64,000 nt of DNA from NCBI GenBank assembly GCA_007679095.1, contig VEFU01000005.1, forward strand, positions 59,970 to 123,969, written 5' to 3'. The DNA is from Paenibacillus bovis. GTDB lineage: Bacteria; Bacillota; Bacilli; Bacillales; Bacillaceae_C. The translations under genes and the position numbers were made by a program. Numbering within the stretch: position 1 is the first letter of the stretch; the number at the start of each line of letters is the position of its first letter. The notes below the pieces were generated by a model. That model saw only the letters and a program-made list of their open reading frames with translations, was not told where the DNA came from and made no database searches. This document shows positions 26,297 to 41,862 of the stretch, one piece after another.

Positions 26297-27601
26297 TCAA
26301 TTATTAAGTTTAAGATTAAGTTCTTGTTGTGTTACTTCTTCTACTTCATCATTATAACGTTCGATGTCTGCACCAAGTGCTTTTAGTTTTAGATGGAAGT
26401 TTAGGTAGCCACGGTCAAGATGTTTTAGTTCTGTGACACGTGTGTATCCATCTGCTTTTAAGCCGGCAATGATTAATGCTGCAGCTGCACGCAAGTCGGT
26501 TGCAGTTACTTCTGCTCCTTGCAATTTAGCTGGACCGCTAATAATGACAGAGCGTCCTTCGATTTTGATGTCGGAATTCATTCTTCTGAATTCTTCGGCA
26601 TGCATATACCTGTTTTCAAAAACTGTTTCTGTAATTACACTCGTTCCTTCTGCACAGACAAGTAAGGCCATCATTTGTGATTGCATGTCTGTAGGAAATC
26701 CTGGATGCGGCATTGTTTTAATATCTACCGCTTTGAGCCGATCTGGCCCAATAACACGAATACCATTGCTTTCTTCAAGAACTGTTACATTCATCTCTTC
26801 TAGCTTAGATATGACGGATGACAAATGTTCTGGGACTGCTCCTTGTACTAGTACATTTCCACCAGTTATTGCAGCTGCAACCATGAATGTTCCAGCTTCA
26901 ATTCTGTCAGGAATAATTGTATGGTCAGCGCCATATAATTTCTCAACACCAGCAATTCGGATTGTTCCTGTACCAGCGCCTCTTACTTGTGCACCCATAC
27001 TATTTAAATAATTAGCTAAGTCCACGATTTCTGGTTCTTTCGCACAGTTCTCAATGACAGTGTATCCTTCAGCCAGAACAGCAGCCATCATGATGTTCTG
27101 GGTTGCACCAACACTTGGGAAGTCTAAATAGATTTTGGCACCTTTTAATTTATCTGCCGTAGCTTCAATGAAGCCATTTTCTACTCTAACTGTAGCTCCC
27201 ATTGCCTCAAAGCCTTTTAAATGAAGGTCAATTGGACGTGAACCAATTGCGCACCCACCAGGTAACGCAACACGTGCTTTCCCTTGTCTTGCAAGAAGCG
27301 AACCCATTACAAGAACAGATGCCCTCATCTTGCGGACGTATTCAAATGGCGCCTCAATGTTTAGTTCCTCTGATGCATCCACAACTACTGTCTTATTCTC
27401 AAAATCCACCTTAGCATTTAAATGGCGAAGTACTTCATTAATCGTATATACATCAGAGAGTGTTGGTACATCTCGAATAATACTTTTTCCTTCACTAGCT
27501 AACAATGATGCAGCGATCACAGGCAATACAGCATTCTTTGCTCCCTCAACTTTAACAGTGCCGTTAAGCCTTTTTCCGCCGCGGACGATGATTTTTTCCA
27601 A
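26297..27601 (-). CDS. murAA: UDP-N-acetylglucosamine 1-carboxyvinyltransferase (first MurA)
   Basis: Transfers enolpyruvate from PEP to UDP-GlcNAc, the first committed step of peptidoglycan synthesis; target of fosfomycin. 434 aa, full length. The catalytic cysteine lies in [20 protein letters not shown] near residue 117 and the conserved N-terminal Lys in [14 protein letters not shown] near 22. Neighbours ywmB upstream and spoIID downstream match the B. subtilis murAA locus. A second paralogue is encoded at 56635-57921; having two is normal for low-GC Gram-positives. Confidence 0.97.
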   Translation of the reverse strand: MEKIIVRGGKRLNGTVKVEGAKNAVLPVIAASLLASEGKSIIRDVPTLSDVYTINEVLRHLNAKVDFENKTVVVDASEELNIEAPFEYVRKMRASVLVMGSLLARQGKARVALPGGCAIGSRPIDLHLKGFEAMGATVRVENGFIEATADKLKGAKIYLDFPSVGATQNIMMAAVLAEGYTVIENCAKEPEIVDLANYLNSMGAQVRGAGTGTIRIAGVEKLYGADHTIIPDRIEAGTFMVAAAITGGNVLVQGAVPEHLSSVISKLEEMNVTVLEESNGIRVIGPDRLKAVDIKTMPHPGFPTDMQSQMMALLVCAEGTSVITETVFENRYMHAEEFRRMNSDIKIEGRSVIISGPAKLQGAEVTATDLRAAAALIIAGLKADGYTRVTELKHLDRGYLNFHLKLKALGADIERYNDEVEEVTQQELNLKLNN

Positions 27602-27633
27602 GTGTATTCCCCTCCGCGTCCGTATTCTTTATA

Positions 27634-28389
27634 TTAATATTCAATCGTTAAGATGGGTGTGCCGATCACATAGATTGTTCCGTTACCCATTTCCTTTTTC
27701 CTAAGCGCCAGTTGCATATTCATTTCGTTATTTGTTAAAGATAATGTTTGGGAAAATAGAGTGGAATGCGCAGAAATGGACGCGAAATCCTCTTCTTTCA
27801 GTGATTCAATTTCTTTCGCTTGAAAAGAATGTAAGATTTCATCTAATGAGCCATTTAATATTTCATCTATTTCCTCATTGAATTCGCCTTTTATACAAGA
27901 GAACATGACTGGTTTTCCGTCAAAAAGGGATACATAGTTGTCATCCATTAATTGTGAAATCTGCTTTTCAACATTTGAATTCCAGCTTGTACCTTTTACC
28001 TCGTAAATAATATACGAAGTTTGTCTATTTATGTCAGTAAGATTGGTTGATAAAACTTTTATCATTTCGGTAAAAGCGCCATGATTTGCAGTACCAATAA
28101 TAGATCTCGAATCTTCATCCATCGAAGACTGCCAATCCATATGCGGATATTGCTTTTCCAGCTGTTGTTGTTTATCAGCCCATTCCTTCTCGGTTGTCAG
28201 ATAGACAGATTCTCTTGCATATAGAGACCATTCAATCATTGTTTCATCATACTTGTTCATTGCATTGATTAACTTGCTTATATCTGTATGATTTTGTTCA
28301 GCATTGGTGTTATTCCCGTAAAAAACATAAATAAAACTAATCGTTGCTAAAATGATTAAACTAATAACAGTAATTTCTTTCCATCTCAT
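27634..28389 (-). CDS. ywmB: YwmB family protein, TATA-binding-protein-like fold, secreted
   Basis: A 251-aa protein with an N-terminal membrane or signal segment (residues 5-25) and an outside domain of the YwmB family, whose structure resembles TATA-box binding protein. It ends 32 bases before murAA and is probably cotranscribed. The family is confined to spore formers and often annotated as a murA-linked protein; function is unknown. ATG preceded by GGGGGAGAGG. Confidence 0.82.
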   Translation of the reverse strand: MRWKEITVISLIILATISFIYVFYGNNTNAEQNHTDISKLINAMNKYDETMIEWSLYARESVYLTTEKEWADKQQQLEKQYPHMDWQSSMDEDSRSIIGTANHGAFTEMIKVLSTNLTDINRQTSYIIYEVKGTSWNSNVEKQISQLMDDNYVSLFDGKPVMFSCIKGEFNEEIDEILNGSLDEILHSFQAKEIESLKEEDFASISAHSTLFSQTLSLTNNEMNMQLALRKKEMGNGTIYVIGTPILTIEY

Positions 28390-28525
28390 GTCCTCTCCCC
28401 CTTAGTTACATTATTGCCACTACGGGGAAAGACATACTTAAAGATTACATGTTATGTTAGACTATTTCTGCGCACCTGAGTCGACAGGATTCGCCACATC
28501 TTTTCAATTTTATACAATTATGATG

Positions 28526-28556
28526 AAAAAAGAAACAGGGAAAAAGTCCCGAAATT
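28526..28556 (-). terminator. Weak terminator after ywzB
   Basis: Minus strand GGGACTTTTTCCC with a downstream TGTTTCTTTTTT run: a short stem with a T-rich tail beyond the ywzB stop. Confidence 0.4.
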
Positions 28557-28572
28557 AACCTTTATTTCCTAT

Positions 28573-28806
28573 TTAAAAAAGTAACTCAATTTGTCTGGAC
28601 CAATATAAATAATCTAGAAAGAAATTGCTGACAGATGATCCAATAACAATGGTAAGAAGGATGTATAATAGCCTAGCTTGGAATACGCGATTCCCTCTTA
28701 ATAATTTATCAAAGTGTAAGGCTTGAAGTGCATAGAAAGTAATTCCTATGAAGACTAGATGAGAGAGGATATTGAGTATTGCTTGTTGTCCTAAATTTTC
28801 TAGCAT
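28573..28806 (-). CDS. ywzB: DUF1146 family membrane protein YwzB
   Basis: A 77-aa protein with two hydrophobic segments (about 8-28 and 45-65) and conserved aromatic/charged residues (ALHFDKLLRG near 27; FLDYLYWSRQ near 62). AGGAGG six bases before the ATG at 28806 decides the start; a TTG 13 codons upstream would overlap the preceding hairpin. Located right after atpC, as in B. subtilis. Function unknown; possible cotranscription with the ATP synthase operon is limited by the hairpin at 28852-28890. Confidence 0.85.
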   Translation of the reverse strand: MLENLGQQAILNILSHLVFIGITFYALQALHFDKLLRGNRVFQARLLYILLTIVIGSSVSNFFLDYLYWSRQIELLF

Positions 28807-28851
28807 AATTAGCCTCCTGTAAGAATTTAGCTTAATCAGTAGCATAAAACA

Positions 28852-28890
28852 AGTAACACCTTCTGACCTTGTCGTTCAGAAGGTGTTTTA
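28852..28890 (-). terminator. Hairpin after atpC, probable atp operon terminator
   Basis: AACACCTTCTGA and TCAGAAGGTGTT form a perfect 12-bp stem around a 10-base loop, followed on the minus strand by ACTTGTTTTA. The U tract is weak, so read-through into ywzB is possible. Confidence 0.65.
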
Positions 28891-28979
28891 AATGTATATG
28901 TTTAGCAGAATATCCATCGACTCGTCTTTTCTACCCAAGGGTCGATAAAGGTTTGTCGATAAATAGGTGTTCTGCTTTT

Positions 28980-29384
<405 letters not shown>

Positions 29385-29406
29385 TTACAAACCCTCCTGG
29401 TCCAAA

Positions 29407-30855
<1,449 letters not shown>

Positions 30856-30927
30856 TTACTTTTTATAAAAGCGTAAGGCGCCTTAGAACGAATAGCCGTT
30901 CAAAAGTTAGCTCTTTCGACTGTATTT

Positions 30928-31794
<867 letters not shown>

Positions 31795-31855
31795 TCACCA
31801 CCCTTTTATCAAAAGTTTGGTATAGCTTTGCCTCAGACCACAGGATTAGCATAAC

Positions 31856-31982
31856 TTGATTTCCGCTGCGGACACTCGCTTTCCGCGGGTGGGTCGGTGA
31901 TCCTCCTCGGCGCCAAGCGCCTGCGGGGTCTCACCCTGACCCGTTCCTCCCGCAGGAGTCTCGTGTCCTTCGCTCCAATCAA
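31856..31982. repeat. Dispersed palindromic element inside the atp operon (atpA-atpG gap)
   Basis: 127 bp bounded by TTGAT and ATCAA, with internal complementary words CCTGCGGGG and CCCGCAGG, a CGCCAAGCGCC mini-hairpin, and CACTCGCTTTCCGCGGG shared with the copy at 10308-11893. It sits in the transcribed spacer between atpA and atpG, so it is part of the operon mRNA, where it should fold strongly. GC content is well above the flanking DNA. No coding capacity. Confidence 0.75.
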
Positions 31983-32030
31983 ATAGATGAATAAATGATC
32001 TCGAGCAAATTCTTTAAGTTATATCAATTA

Positions 32031-33554
<1,524 letters not shown>

Positions 33555-33601
33555 TTAATCAAGTCAATTAATCAATTACGTCTCTACGTAATTGCGCTAT
33601 T

Positions 33602-34138
33602 TTAATTGGTTAATGTGCGTTCTAGGCGGTCAAGCTTTCCTCGCAGACTACCATCAAAAATACGATTACCAATACGAACCTTTATTCCACCAAGTAGATT
33701 TGAATCTACAATATTTTCAATATTTAAGGATCGTCTACCAACTTTTGCTGCAAATGATGCAGAAATAGATTCTGCTTCAGATGGAGTTAGCGGACGTGCA
33801 GAATATACAGTTGCATCTGCAACACCATTATCCAAATTCGCATAGTCAATAAATGATTTCGCAACATCGGCAATCTCGCTTTGACGTTTGCGATCAACTA
33901 GGAGCATAATCGTATGTAGAACGGGTTCCGATACTCCAGAGAATACTGATGCTACAATATCCTTTTTGTTGTTAACAGCAAGATTCGGAGACGATAGTAA
34001 GGTAATAAAGTCTTGATTTTCATTAATGACTTTTCTTACTGCACGTAATTCATCTACTAATTTTTGAACATTATTTTGTTCTTTAGCAAGTTCATACAGT
34101 GCTAAAGCATAACGTTCTGCGACAACGTTTTGGCTCAT
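33602..34138 (-). CDS. atpH: ATP synthase F1 subunit delta
   Basis: Peripheral-stalk subunit linking the b dimer to the top of F1. 178 aa, mainly helical, opening VAERYALALYELAKEQNNVQ and ending with the conserved GGIKVRIGNRIFDGSLRGKL segment near 150. Starts two bases after the atpF stop, so translation is likely coupled. Confidence 0.96.
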   Translation of the reverse strand: MSQNVVAERYALALYELAKEQNNVQKLVDELRAVRKVINENQDFITLLSSPNLAVNNKKDIVASVFSGVSEPVLHTIMLLVDRKRQSEIADVAKSFIDYANLDNGVADATVYSARPLTPSEAESISASFAAKVGRRSLNIENIVDSNLLGGIKVRIGNRIFDGSLRGKLDRLERTLTN

Positions 34139-34140
34139 GG

Positions 34141-34653
34141 TTACTCTCCTGCCTTTTGAACGTAGTCATTGATCAATTTCTGCTGATCTTCTTCATTTAG
34201 TTCCTTTTCAATAACTTTAGAAGCAATCATGACAGATAATGTTGCTACTTGTTCACGTAAAGCAGTAACTGCTTGTTCTTTTTGTTGTTCGATTTCTAAA
34301 CGAGCAGATTCTTTTAACCTTTCTGCTTCTTCACGCGCTAATTTCACAATTTCTTGACGCTCTGATTCACCATGCTTCTTGGAATCTTCGATCATTTGTT
34401 GTGCTTCAAGACGAGCTTCTTTTAAGAGTGCCTTTTGCTCCTCTACTAATTTCGCAGATTCTGCACGGCTTTTTTCTGCCTCTTCAATTTCATTCGCAAT
34501 ATGTTCTTCACGCTTAATCATGATTCCCATTAATGGGCCCCATGCAACTTTTTTCAAAATGAACATTAACACGAGGAATGCTGCGAGTGTATATAAAACA
34601 TCACCAGGTGCAAATCTGGCTTCGGCAGCTCCAAGGATAAAATTTGCAAACAT
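34141..34653 (-). CDS. atpF: ATP synthase Fo subunit b
   Basis: Peripheral stalk. 170 aa: one membrane segment at about 20-40 ([19 protein letters not shown]), then a long charged coiled coil rich in Glu, Lys and Ala. The ATG at 34653 is favoured by GGGAGTG eight bases upstream and matches the B. subtilis length; a TTG nine codons upstream lies before that site. The 180-base gap to atpE contains a 14-bp perfect hairpin. Confidence 0.97.
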   Translation of the reverse strand: MFANFILGAAEARFAPGDVLYTLAAFLVLMFILKKVAWGPLMGIMIKREEHIANEIEEAEKSRAESAKLVEEQKALLKEARLEAQQMIEDSKKHGESERQEIVKLAREEAERLKESARLEIEQQKEQAVTALREQVATLSVMIASKVIEKELNEEDQQKLINDYVQKAGE

Positions 34654-34720
34654 GCTTGCTTCACTCCCTTCGAAAATCAAGGTAATCTATGACTAACTCT
34701 ATAGTTCTATTTACATAATA

Positions 34721-34764
34721 TTGAAATGGCGAAGATTCACAGCAAGTGAGCTTCGCCATTTCAA
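34721..34764 (-). promoter_or_regulatory. 14-bp perfect hairpin between atpE and atpF
   Basis: TTGAAATGGCGAAG (34721-34734) and CTTCGCCATTTCAA (34751-34764) are exact complements around a 16-base loop. On the transcribed strand it is not followed by a U tract, so it is more likely an RNA processing or stability element, or attenuator, that raises atpE mRNA over downstream genes. The c subunit is needed in about tenfold excess, which fits. Confidence 0.6.
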
Positions 34765-34833
34765 GCTTGTGATCAAGCAATAAGCTCTAGTATGAGCTGG
34801 TTATTCACCCTCAAACCAGAACTACTTTTATAA

Positions 34834-35049
<216 letters not shown>

Positions 35050-35108
35050 TTATTTCCTCCTCTATTATATAAAAAATAAGTTTTCCGTTCTTAATGAACG
35101 GGTATATA

Positions 35109-35819
<711 letters not shown>

Positions 35820-35825
35820 TCAAGT

Positions 35826-36218
35826 TCACCTCTCTTCCCGCTTTTCTCGGGATTTGAAAATTTGTTGAATAATAAAATCTATGTAGATGACAGCATAAGC
35901 CGTCGCTACTCCAATAATAACACTGGTGAGATTAAATAATTCAGGGAATTTCGTTGCTATATAAACAGCAACAATCACGGCAGCCATTCTCATTAAAGTA
36001 CCAATGGAATATGCTTTTTTTCCCTCTGCCACAGCATTACCGAGCCGAGTTACCTTCCTGTACAAATTCCAATGATTATAAAGACTGACAGTGGTGCCGA
36101 AAAACAGGCCCATAAAGATAGTTTTATAATCCGTGAATCCCCAGCCGAGAATATATAGTGACATTAAATACAACATGTATTTGCAGTGTCTGAAAAATAG
36201 TTGTTGGAGTTCCGGCAT
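35826..36218 (-). CDS. atpI: ATP synthase subunit I
   Basis: Small membrane protein at the head of the operon, proposed to help c-ring assembly or Mg uptake. 130 aa with four hydrophobic segments (about 12-30, 33-50, 75-92, 95-115) and a basic C-terminus ending KSREKREER. It precedes atpB by six bases. Sequence varies greatly across the family; position and topology carry the call. Confidence 0.9.
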   Translation of the reverse strand: MPELQQLFFRHCKYMLYLMSLYILGWGFTDYKTIFMGLFFGTTVSLYNHWNLYRKVTRLGNAVAEGKKAYSIGTLMRMAAVIVAVYIATKFPELFNLTSVIIGVATAYAVIYIDFIIQQIFKSREKREER

Positions 36219-36578
36219 ATCTTTTTAATCTCCTAAAAGAAATGTCGAACTTTGCGGGCCATTTGTAGTACGTGATAGGCAAGAAGAAGTTCGATGAAAG
36301 GTCTGAGTACAAAAGCGCTTTCTCTATAGAAAAACACCGGGATTTCCCTAATACTCATACCCTTGATAGCATACAATAGCAATATGTCAAAGTCAATGTG
36401 TTTTCAGTCATTTTAATAGAAAGGATTCACCGAAAAGCACATATCGTTCACAAAATTATCACTTGCCATCTATCATCCCTTTTTTCGACCTAATTTCAAC
36501 AAATTCCTCTCTTATTTTATCAAATAACTAAATTTTTAGATAGTATTTATTACAGAAATAATAGAATCCAATTTTTTC
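36219..36578. other. Intergenic region between mnaA and the atp operon
   Basis: 360-base AT-rich spacer. It contains the atp promoter at 36368-36396 and the untranslated leader. Bases 36400-36578, downstream of mnaA, hold no clear terminator hairpin and no gene. Confidence 0.4.
36368..36396 (-). promoter_or_regulatory. Promoter of the ATP synthase operon
   Basis: Minus strand TTGACT (36391-36396), 17-base spacer, TATGCT (36368-36373), a sigma-A type promoter. An overlapping alternative pairs TTGACA with TATCAA at 16 bases. The start would lie about 140 bases before atpI, giving a long leader. Confidence 0.65.
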
Positions 36579-37724
36579 TTATACTGTAAATGGAATTGGT
36601 CGCTCCGTTCGCTTTCCAAAATGATATAAAATTGCTTCACAAATTCTAGCAGAAGCATTTCCATCTCCATACGGATTCGCCTTATTCGCCATTTTTTCAT
36701 ATTCCTCTTTATTCGTTAGTAATTCTTTCGTTAGTTGATAGATTGTTTCCTCGTCTGTCCCTGCTAACTTCAATGTTCCCGCTTCAATTCCTTCTGGGCG
36801 CTCTGTCGTATTTCGCAACACTAATACAGGAACTGCTAGTGAAGGTGCTTCCTCTTGAACACCACCTGAATCCGTTAGTATAATCTCTGCCTTATTAGCA
36901 AAGTTATGAAAATCTATCACATCTAACGGCTCTATTAAATGTACTCTTTCCTCATCACCAAGCACTTCGGAAGCAACCTCTAAAACAGCAGGATTTAAAT
37001 GAACTGGATATACAACACGAATATCCGAATGCTCGTCCACAATCCGTTTAATCGCTCTAAACATATTGCGCATTGGTTCTCCTAGGTTTTCTCGACGATG
37101 TGCTGTTAATAGGATAAGACGATGATCACCAACCATCTGTAACACTTCATGCTGATAATCTGTTTGTATCGTCGTTTTTAACGCATCAATCGCTGTATTT
37201 CCTGTAATAAAAATCGTTTCCTCATTCTTATTTTCTTCTAGTAAATTTTGAGCTGCTTTTTCTGTCGGTGAAAAATGCAAATCAGCTAATACACTAGTTA
37301 ATTGGCGGTTCATTTCTTCTGGGAATGGTGAGTATTTATCCCATGTTCGCAAGCCCGCCTCCACATGACCAACTGTGATTTGATTATAATATGCAGCTAA
37401 ACTCGCGATGAAAGTAGTTGTAGTATCCCCGTGCACAAGGACGATGTCTGGCTGCACTTCTTTCATAATCTGATCAAGGCCGTTTAATCCTCTTGTTGTA
37501 ATATCACTAAGTGTTTGTCGATCCTTCATAATGTTAAGGTCATAATCTGGCTTGATATTAAAAGTGGTTAACACTTGATCGAGCATTTGCCGATGTTGTG
37601 CAGTAACAGTGACGATCGTTTCAAAATCCTCATCTCTTTTTTGTAGTTCCAGCACAAGCGGCGCCATTTTGACTGCTTCCGGCCTAGTTCCAAAAATTGT
37701 CATTACTTTTATACGATTTGCCAA
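36579..37724 (-). CDS. mnaA: UDP-N-acetylglucosamine 2-epimerase
   Basis: Interconverts UDP-GlcNAc and UDP-ManNAc, supplying ManNAc for teichoic-acid linkage units and other wall polymers. 381 aa, near the 380 aa of B. subtilis MnaA. Signatures: IKVMTIFGTRPEAVKMAPLV near residue 5, QHRQMLDQVL near 43, HVEAGLRTWDKYSPFPEEMN near 120, TAHRRENLG near 205 and DSGGVQEEAP near 283. The TTG at 37724 follows AGAGGTG at five bases; an ATG six codons upstream lacks a ribosome binding site. It lies between upp and atpI as in B. subtilis. Confidence 0.95.
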   Translation of the reverse strand: MANRIKVMTIFGTRPEAVKMAPLVLELQKRDEDFETIVTVTAQHRQMLDQVLTTFNIKPDYDLNIMKDRQTLSDITTRGLNGLDQIMKEVQPDIVLVHGDTTTTFIASLAAYYNQITVGHVEAGLRTWDKYSPFPEEMNRQLTSVLADLHFSPTEKAAQNLLEENKNEETIFITGNTAIDALKTTIQTDYQHEVLQMVGDHRLILLTAHRRENLGEPMRNMFRAIKRIVDEHSDIRVVYPVHLNPAVLEVASEVLGDEERVHLIEPLDVIDFHNFANKAEIILTDSGGVQEEAPSLAVPVLVLRNTTERPEGIEAGTLKLAGTDEETIYQLTKELLTNKEEYEKMANKANPYGDGNASARICEAILYHFGKRTERPIPFTV

Positions 37725-37757
37725 TGTAGCACCTCTTAACATAATTCATTTTAAAAT

Positions 37758-37843
37758 AAAGGAGATGTCCTGAAGCAAAATTGTCGATTCCATCGATATA
37801 CTCGATTGGAGTTAGACCCTTTTTGGACATCTCCTTTTTCATT
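37758..37843 (-). terminator. Terminator of upp with an unusually long loop
   Basis: GGAGATGTCC pairs with GGACATCTCC across about 55 bases, followed on the minus strand by TTTATTTT. The loop includes smaller complementary words. It ends upp and lies upstream of mnaA. Confidence 0.65.
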
Positions 37844-37851
37844 AAAAAAAT

Positions 37852-38669
<818 letters not shown>

Positions 38670-40360
38670 ATAGAAATGCTAGATGGGTGGATTTACTCGA
38701 TTCTAGGCAAGGCGAGGTAGGTTCAGCGTGACCGGTTGAGAGGAAATTAAGACAAGATGGGAACATTGAAACTTCTTGCGTGACCTCCTGAGAGGAAATT
38801 GATGCTAGGCGGGAACGTTGGAGACTTCATCGTGACCGGTTAAATGGAAATTGAGACTGGATGGGCACATTGAACCTTCTTGCGTGACCACTTGAGAGGA
38901 AATTGATGCTAGGTAGGAACGATAGAGCCTTCATCGTGACCGGTTAAATGAAAATTTAAACAAGACAGGCACGATAAACCTTTTTGCGCGACCTCCTAAG
39001 AGAAAAATGATGCTAGGTGGGAACGTTGGAGCCTTCATCGTGACCGGTAAAATGAAAATTGAAACAAGATGGGCACGTTAAACCTTTTTGCGCGACCTCT
39101 TGAGAGAAAATTGATGCTAGGTGGGAACGATGGAGACTTCATCGTGACCGGTTAAATGGAAATTGAGACTGGATGAGCACATTGAACCTTCTTGCGTGAC
39201 CTCCTGAGTAGATATTGATGCTAGGCGGGAACGTTGGAGACTTCATCGTGACCGGTAAAATGAAAATTGAAACAAGATGGGCACGTTAAACCTTTTTGCG
39301 CGACCTCTTGAGAGAAAATTGATGCTAGGTGGGAACGATGGAGACTTCATCGTGACCGGTTAAATGGAAATTGAGACTGGATGGGCACATTGAACCTTCT
39401 TGCGTGACCACTTGAGAGGAAATTGATGCTAGGTAGGAACGATAGAGCCTTCATCGTGACCGGTTAAATGAAAATTTAAACAAGACAGGCACGATAAACC
39501 TTTTTGCGCGACCTCCTAAGAGAAAATTGATGCTAGGTGGGAACGTTGGAGCCTTCATCGTGACCGGTTAAAAGGAAATTAAGACTGGATGGGCACGTTG
39601 AAACTTCTTGCGTGACCACTTGAGAGGAAATTGATGCTAGGTAGGAACGATAGAGCCTTCATCGTGACCGGTTAAATGAATATTGAAACAAGATGGGCAC
39701 GATGAACCTCCTTGCATGACCAGTCGAAAAGTAATTGATGTTAGGTGGGAACGATAGAGCGTTCATTGTGACCAGTTAAATGAAAATTTTAACAAGAAGG
39801 GCACGTTACCTTCTTGCGTGACCGGTTAAATGAAAACTTACACAAGATGAGCACATTGAACCTTCTTGCGTGACCTCCTGAGTAGATATTGATGCTAGGC
39901 GGGAACGTTGGAGACTTCATCGTGACCGGTAAAATGAAAATTGAAACAAGATGGGCACGTTAAACCTTTTTGCGCGACCTCTTGAGAGAAAATTGATGCT
40001 AGGCGGGAACGATGGAGCGTTCAACGTGACCAGTTAAAAGGAAATTGAGACTGGATGGGCACATTGAACCTTCTTGCGTGACCACTTGAGAGAAAATTGA
40101 AGCTTGGCGGGAACGATAGAGACTTCATCGTGACCGGTTAAATGAAAATTGAAACAAGAAGGGCACGATGAACCTCCTTGCATGACCAGTCGAAAAGTAA
40201 TTGATGTTAGGCGGGAACGATAGAGCGTTCATTGTGACCAGTTAAGAGGAAATTTACACAAGACAGGCACGATAAATCGTTCATCTTGACCGGCCAACAG
40301 AAAATGAAGGCTACCCGGGAACGCAGCACCTTCCTACGCGACCCGATGAGAAGAAAACGA
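38670..40360 (+). repeat. Tandem array 2: about 32 units of 52 bp, alternating two unit types
   Basis: Cores begin at 38759, 38811, 38863 and 38915, exactly 52 bases apart. Two versions alternate: one with GGGAACGATGGAGACTTC followed by ATCGTGACCGG, the other with GGGCACATTGAACCTTC followed by TTGCGTGACC, so the higher-order period is 104 bp. Long blocks are duplicated: the block around 38863 recurs 520 bases (ten units) later at 39383, and one near 39019 recurs 208 bases (four units) later at 39227. The core is shared with arrays 1 and 3, while spacers are purine-rich. Located between the glyA terminator and upp. Confidence 0.9.
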
Positions 40361-40440
40361 AGCAATAAAGTCACGGGGGCCACCCTATTTGAAAAAGCGT
40401 CAAAAAGGAAATGTATTTTACTAAACTCCAAACAAAAACC

Positions 40441-40475
40441 AAAAACCGCCCCTCCAATGAGAGACGGTTTCTTCT
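40441..40475 (-). terminator. Terminator of glyA
   Basis: Minus strand AACCGTCTCTC, ATTGG loop, GGGGCGGTT followed by TTTTGGTTTTTG, directly after the glyA stop and just before repeat array 2. Confidence 0.75.
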
Positions 40476-40477
40476 TA

Positions 40478-41713
40478 TTATTCATATAAAGCAAACTTAG
40501 CTGTTAATGCTTCTACACGATTACGTGCTTCTTCTAGTTTTGTTTCATCTTCATGGTTTTTCAATACTAAACCGATAAGAGATGCAATTTCATCCATTTC
40601 TTCAAAGCCGAAGCCTCTTGAAGTAACAGCTGGTGTTCCGATACGGATACCGCTTGTTGTAAATGGACCTTCTGGATCATAAGGAATTGTATTTTTATTA
40701 ACTGTAATGCCGACTTCATCTAGTACTTTTTCAGCTACTTTTCCTGTTAAACCGACAGAACGAAGGTCAAGTAAAAGTAAGTGATTGTCTGTACCGTCTG
40801 AAACAAGGTCTAGTCCTTCTTTTTTCAAGCCTTCGCCAAGACGTTTTGCATTATCAATAATATTTTGTGCATATGTTTTAAATTCTGGCTTCAATACTTC
40901 ACCGAATGAAACAGCTTTTGCAGCGATTACGTGCATAAGTGGTCCACCTTGAAGACCAGGGAATACGGATTTATCGATTTTTTTAGCGAACTCTTCCTTA
41001 CAAAGTACCATTCCGCCACGAGGTCCGCGCAATGTTTTATGCGTAGTAGTTGTAACGAAATGTGCGTGTGGTACTGGATTCGGGTGTAGACCAGCAGCGA
41101 CAAGTCCAGCGATATGAGCCATATCCACCATCATGTATGCTCCAACCTCATCCGCAATTTCACGGAATTTAGCAAAGTCAATTTCACGTGGGTATGCACT
41201 TGCACCAACAACGATTAATTTCGGTTTATGTTCGAGTGCTTTTTGACGAACATCTTCATAATTGATGCGATGGTCGTTTTCGTCTACTCCATACTCTACG
41301 AAGTTGTACTGAACACCACTGAAGTTAACTGGGCTACCGTGTGTTAAGTGACCACCATGTGAAAGGTTCATACCAAGCACCGTGTCTCCATGCTCAAGAA
41401 CAGTGAAATATACTGCCATATTTGCTTGTGCACCTGAATGTGGTTGAACATTCGCATGTTCCGCACCAAAAATTTCTTTCGCGCGGTCGCGTGCAAGATC
41501 TTCCACGATATCCACATATTCACAACCACCATAATAACGACGACCAGGATAACCTTCTGCATATTTATTTGTTAGGACAGAGCCTTGCGCTTCCATTACT
41601 GCTTCGCTAACAAAGTTCTCTGATGCAATCAATTCAATTTTTGTCCGCTGACGTTTTAACTCTTTTTGAATAGCTTCAAACACTTGCGGATCTTGTTGTG
41701 CAATTGTGCTCAT
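40478..41713 (-). CDS. glyA: Serine hydroxymethyltransferase
   Basis: Interconverts serine and glycine with transfer of a one-carbon unit to tetrahydrofolate; PLP-dependent. 411 aa, standard length, with [11 protein letters not shown] near residue 93, [12 protein letters not shown] near 197 and the PLP lysine in [15 protein letters not shown] near 226. AGGAGCGAAATG provides the start. Gene order with ywlG upstream and upp downstream is conserved in Bacillaceae. Confidence 0.98.
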   Translation of the reverse strand: MSTIAQQDPQVFEAIQKELKRQRTKIELIASENFVSEAVMEAQGSVLTNKYAEGYPGRRYYGGCEYVDIVEDLARDRAKEIFGAEHANVQPHSGAQANMAVYFTVLEHGDTVLGMNLSHGGHLTHGSPVNFSGVQYNFVEYGVDENDHRINYEDVRQKALEHKPKLIVVGASAYPREIDFAKFREIADEVGAYMMVDMAHIAGLVAAGLHPNPVPHAHFVTTTTHKTLRGPRGGMVLCKEEFAKKIDKSVFPGLQGGPLMHVIAAKAVSFGEVLKPEFKTYAQNIIDNAKRLGEGLKKEGLDLVSDGTDNHLLLLDLRSVGLTGKVAEKVLDEVGITVNKNTIPYDPEGPFTTSGIRIGTPAVTSRGFGFEEMDEIASLIGLVLKNHEDETKLEEARNRVEALTAKFALYE

Positions 41714-41818
41714 TTCGCTCCTCCTTATCTAAAAACCGACTATATATTTTTAAAATTCTTTTCCATTTTACCACGGCAACTATCAATTGCCAACTAAATT
41801 CTGCCAATAAATCCTGAG

Positions 41819-41862
41819 AAACTGAACATTAATTACAATTACCTCTTATAATGTTCAGTTTT
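41819..41862 (-). terminator. Terminator of ywlG overlapping its stop codon
   Basis: ACTGAACATTA and TAATGTTCAGT form an 11-bp stem around a 19-base loop, with AAAAACTGA on the transcribed upstream side. The TGA of ywlG lies inside the stem. Confidence 0.7.

Noticed and set aside
37758..37843. A riboswitch or attenuator between upp and mnaA
   Set aside because: The structure is a simple terminator with a long loop at the right distance after upp, and no known aptamer pattern was seen.
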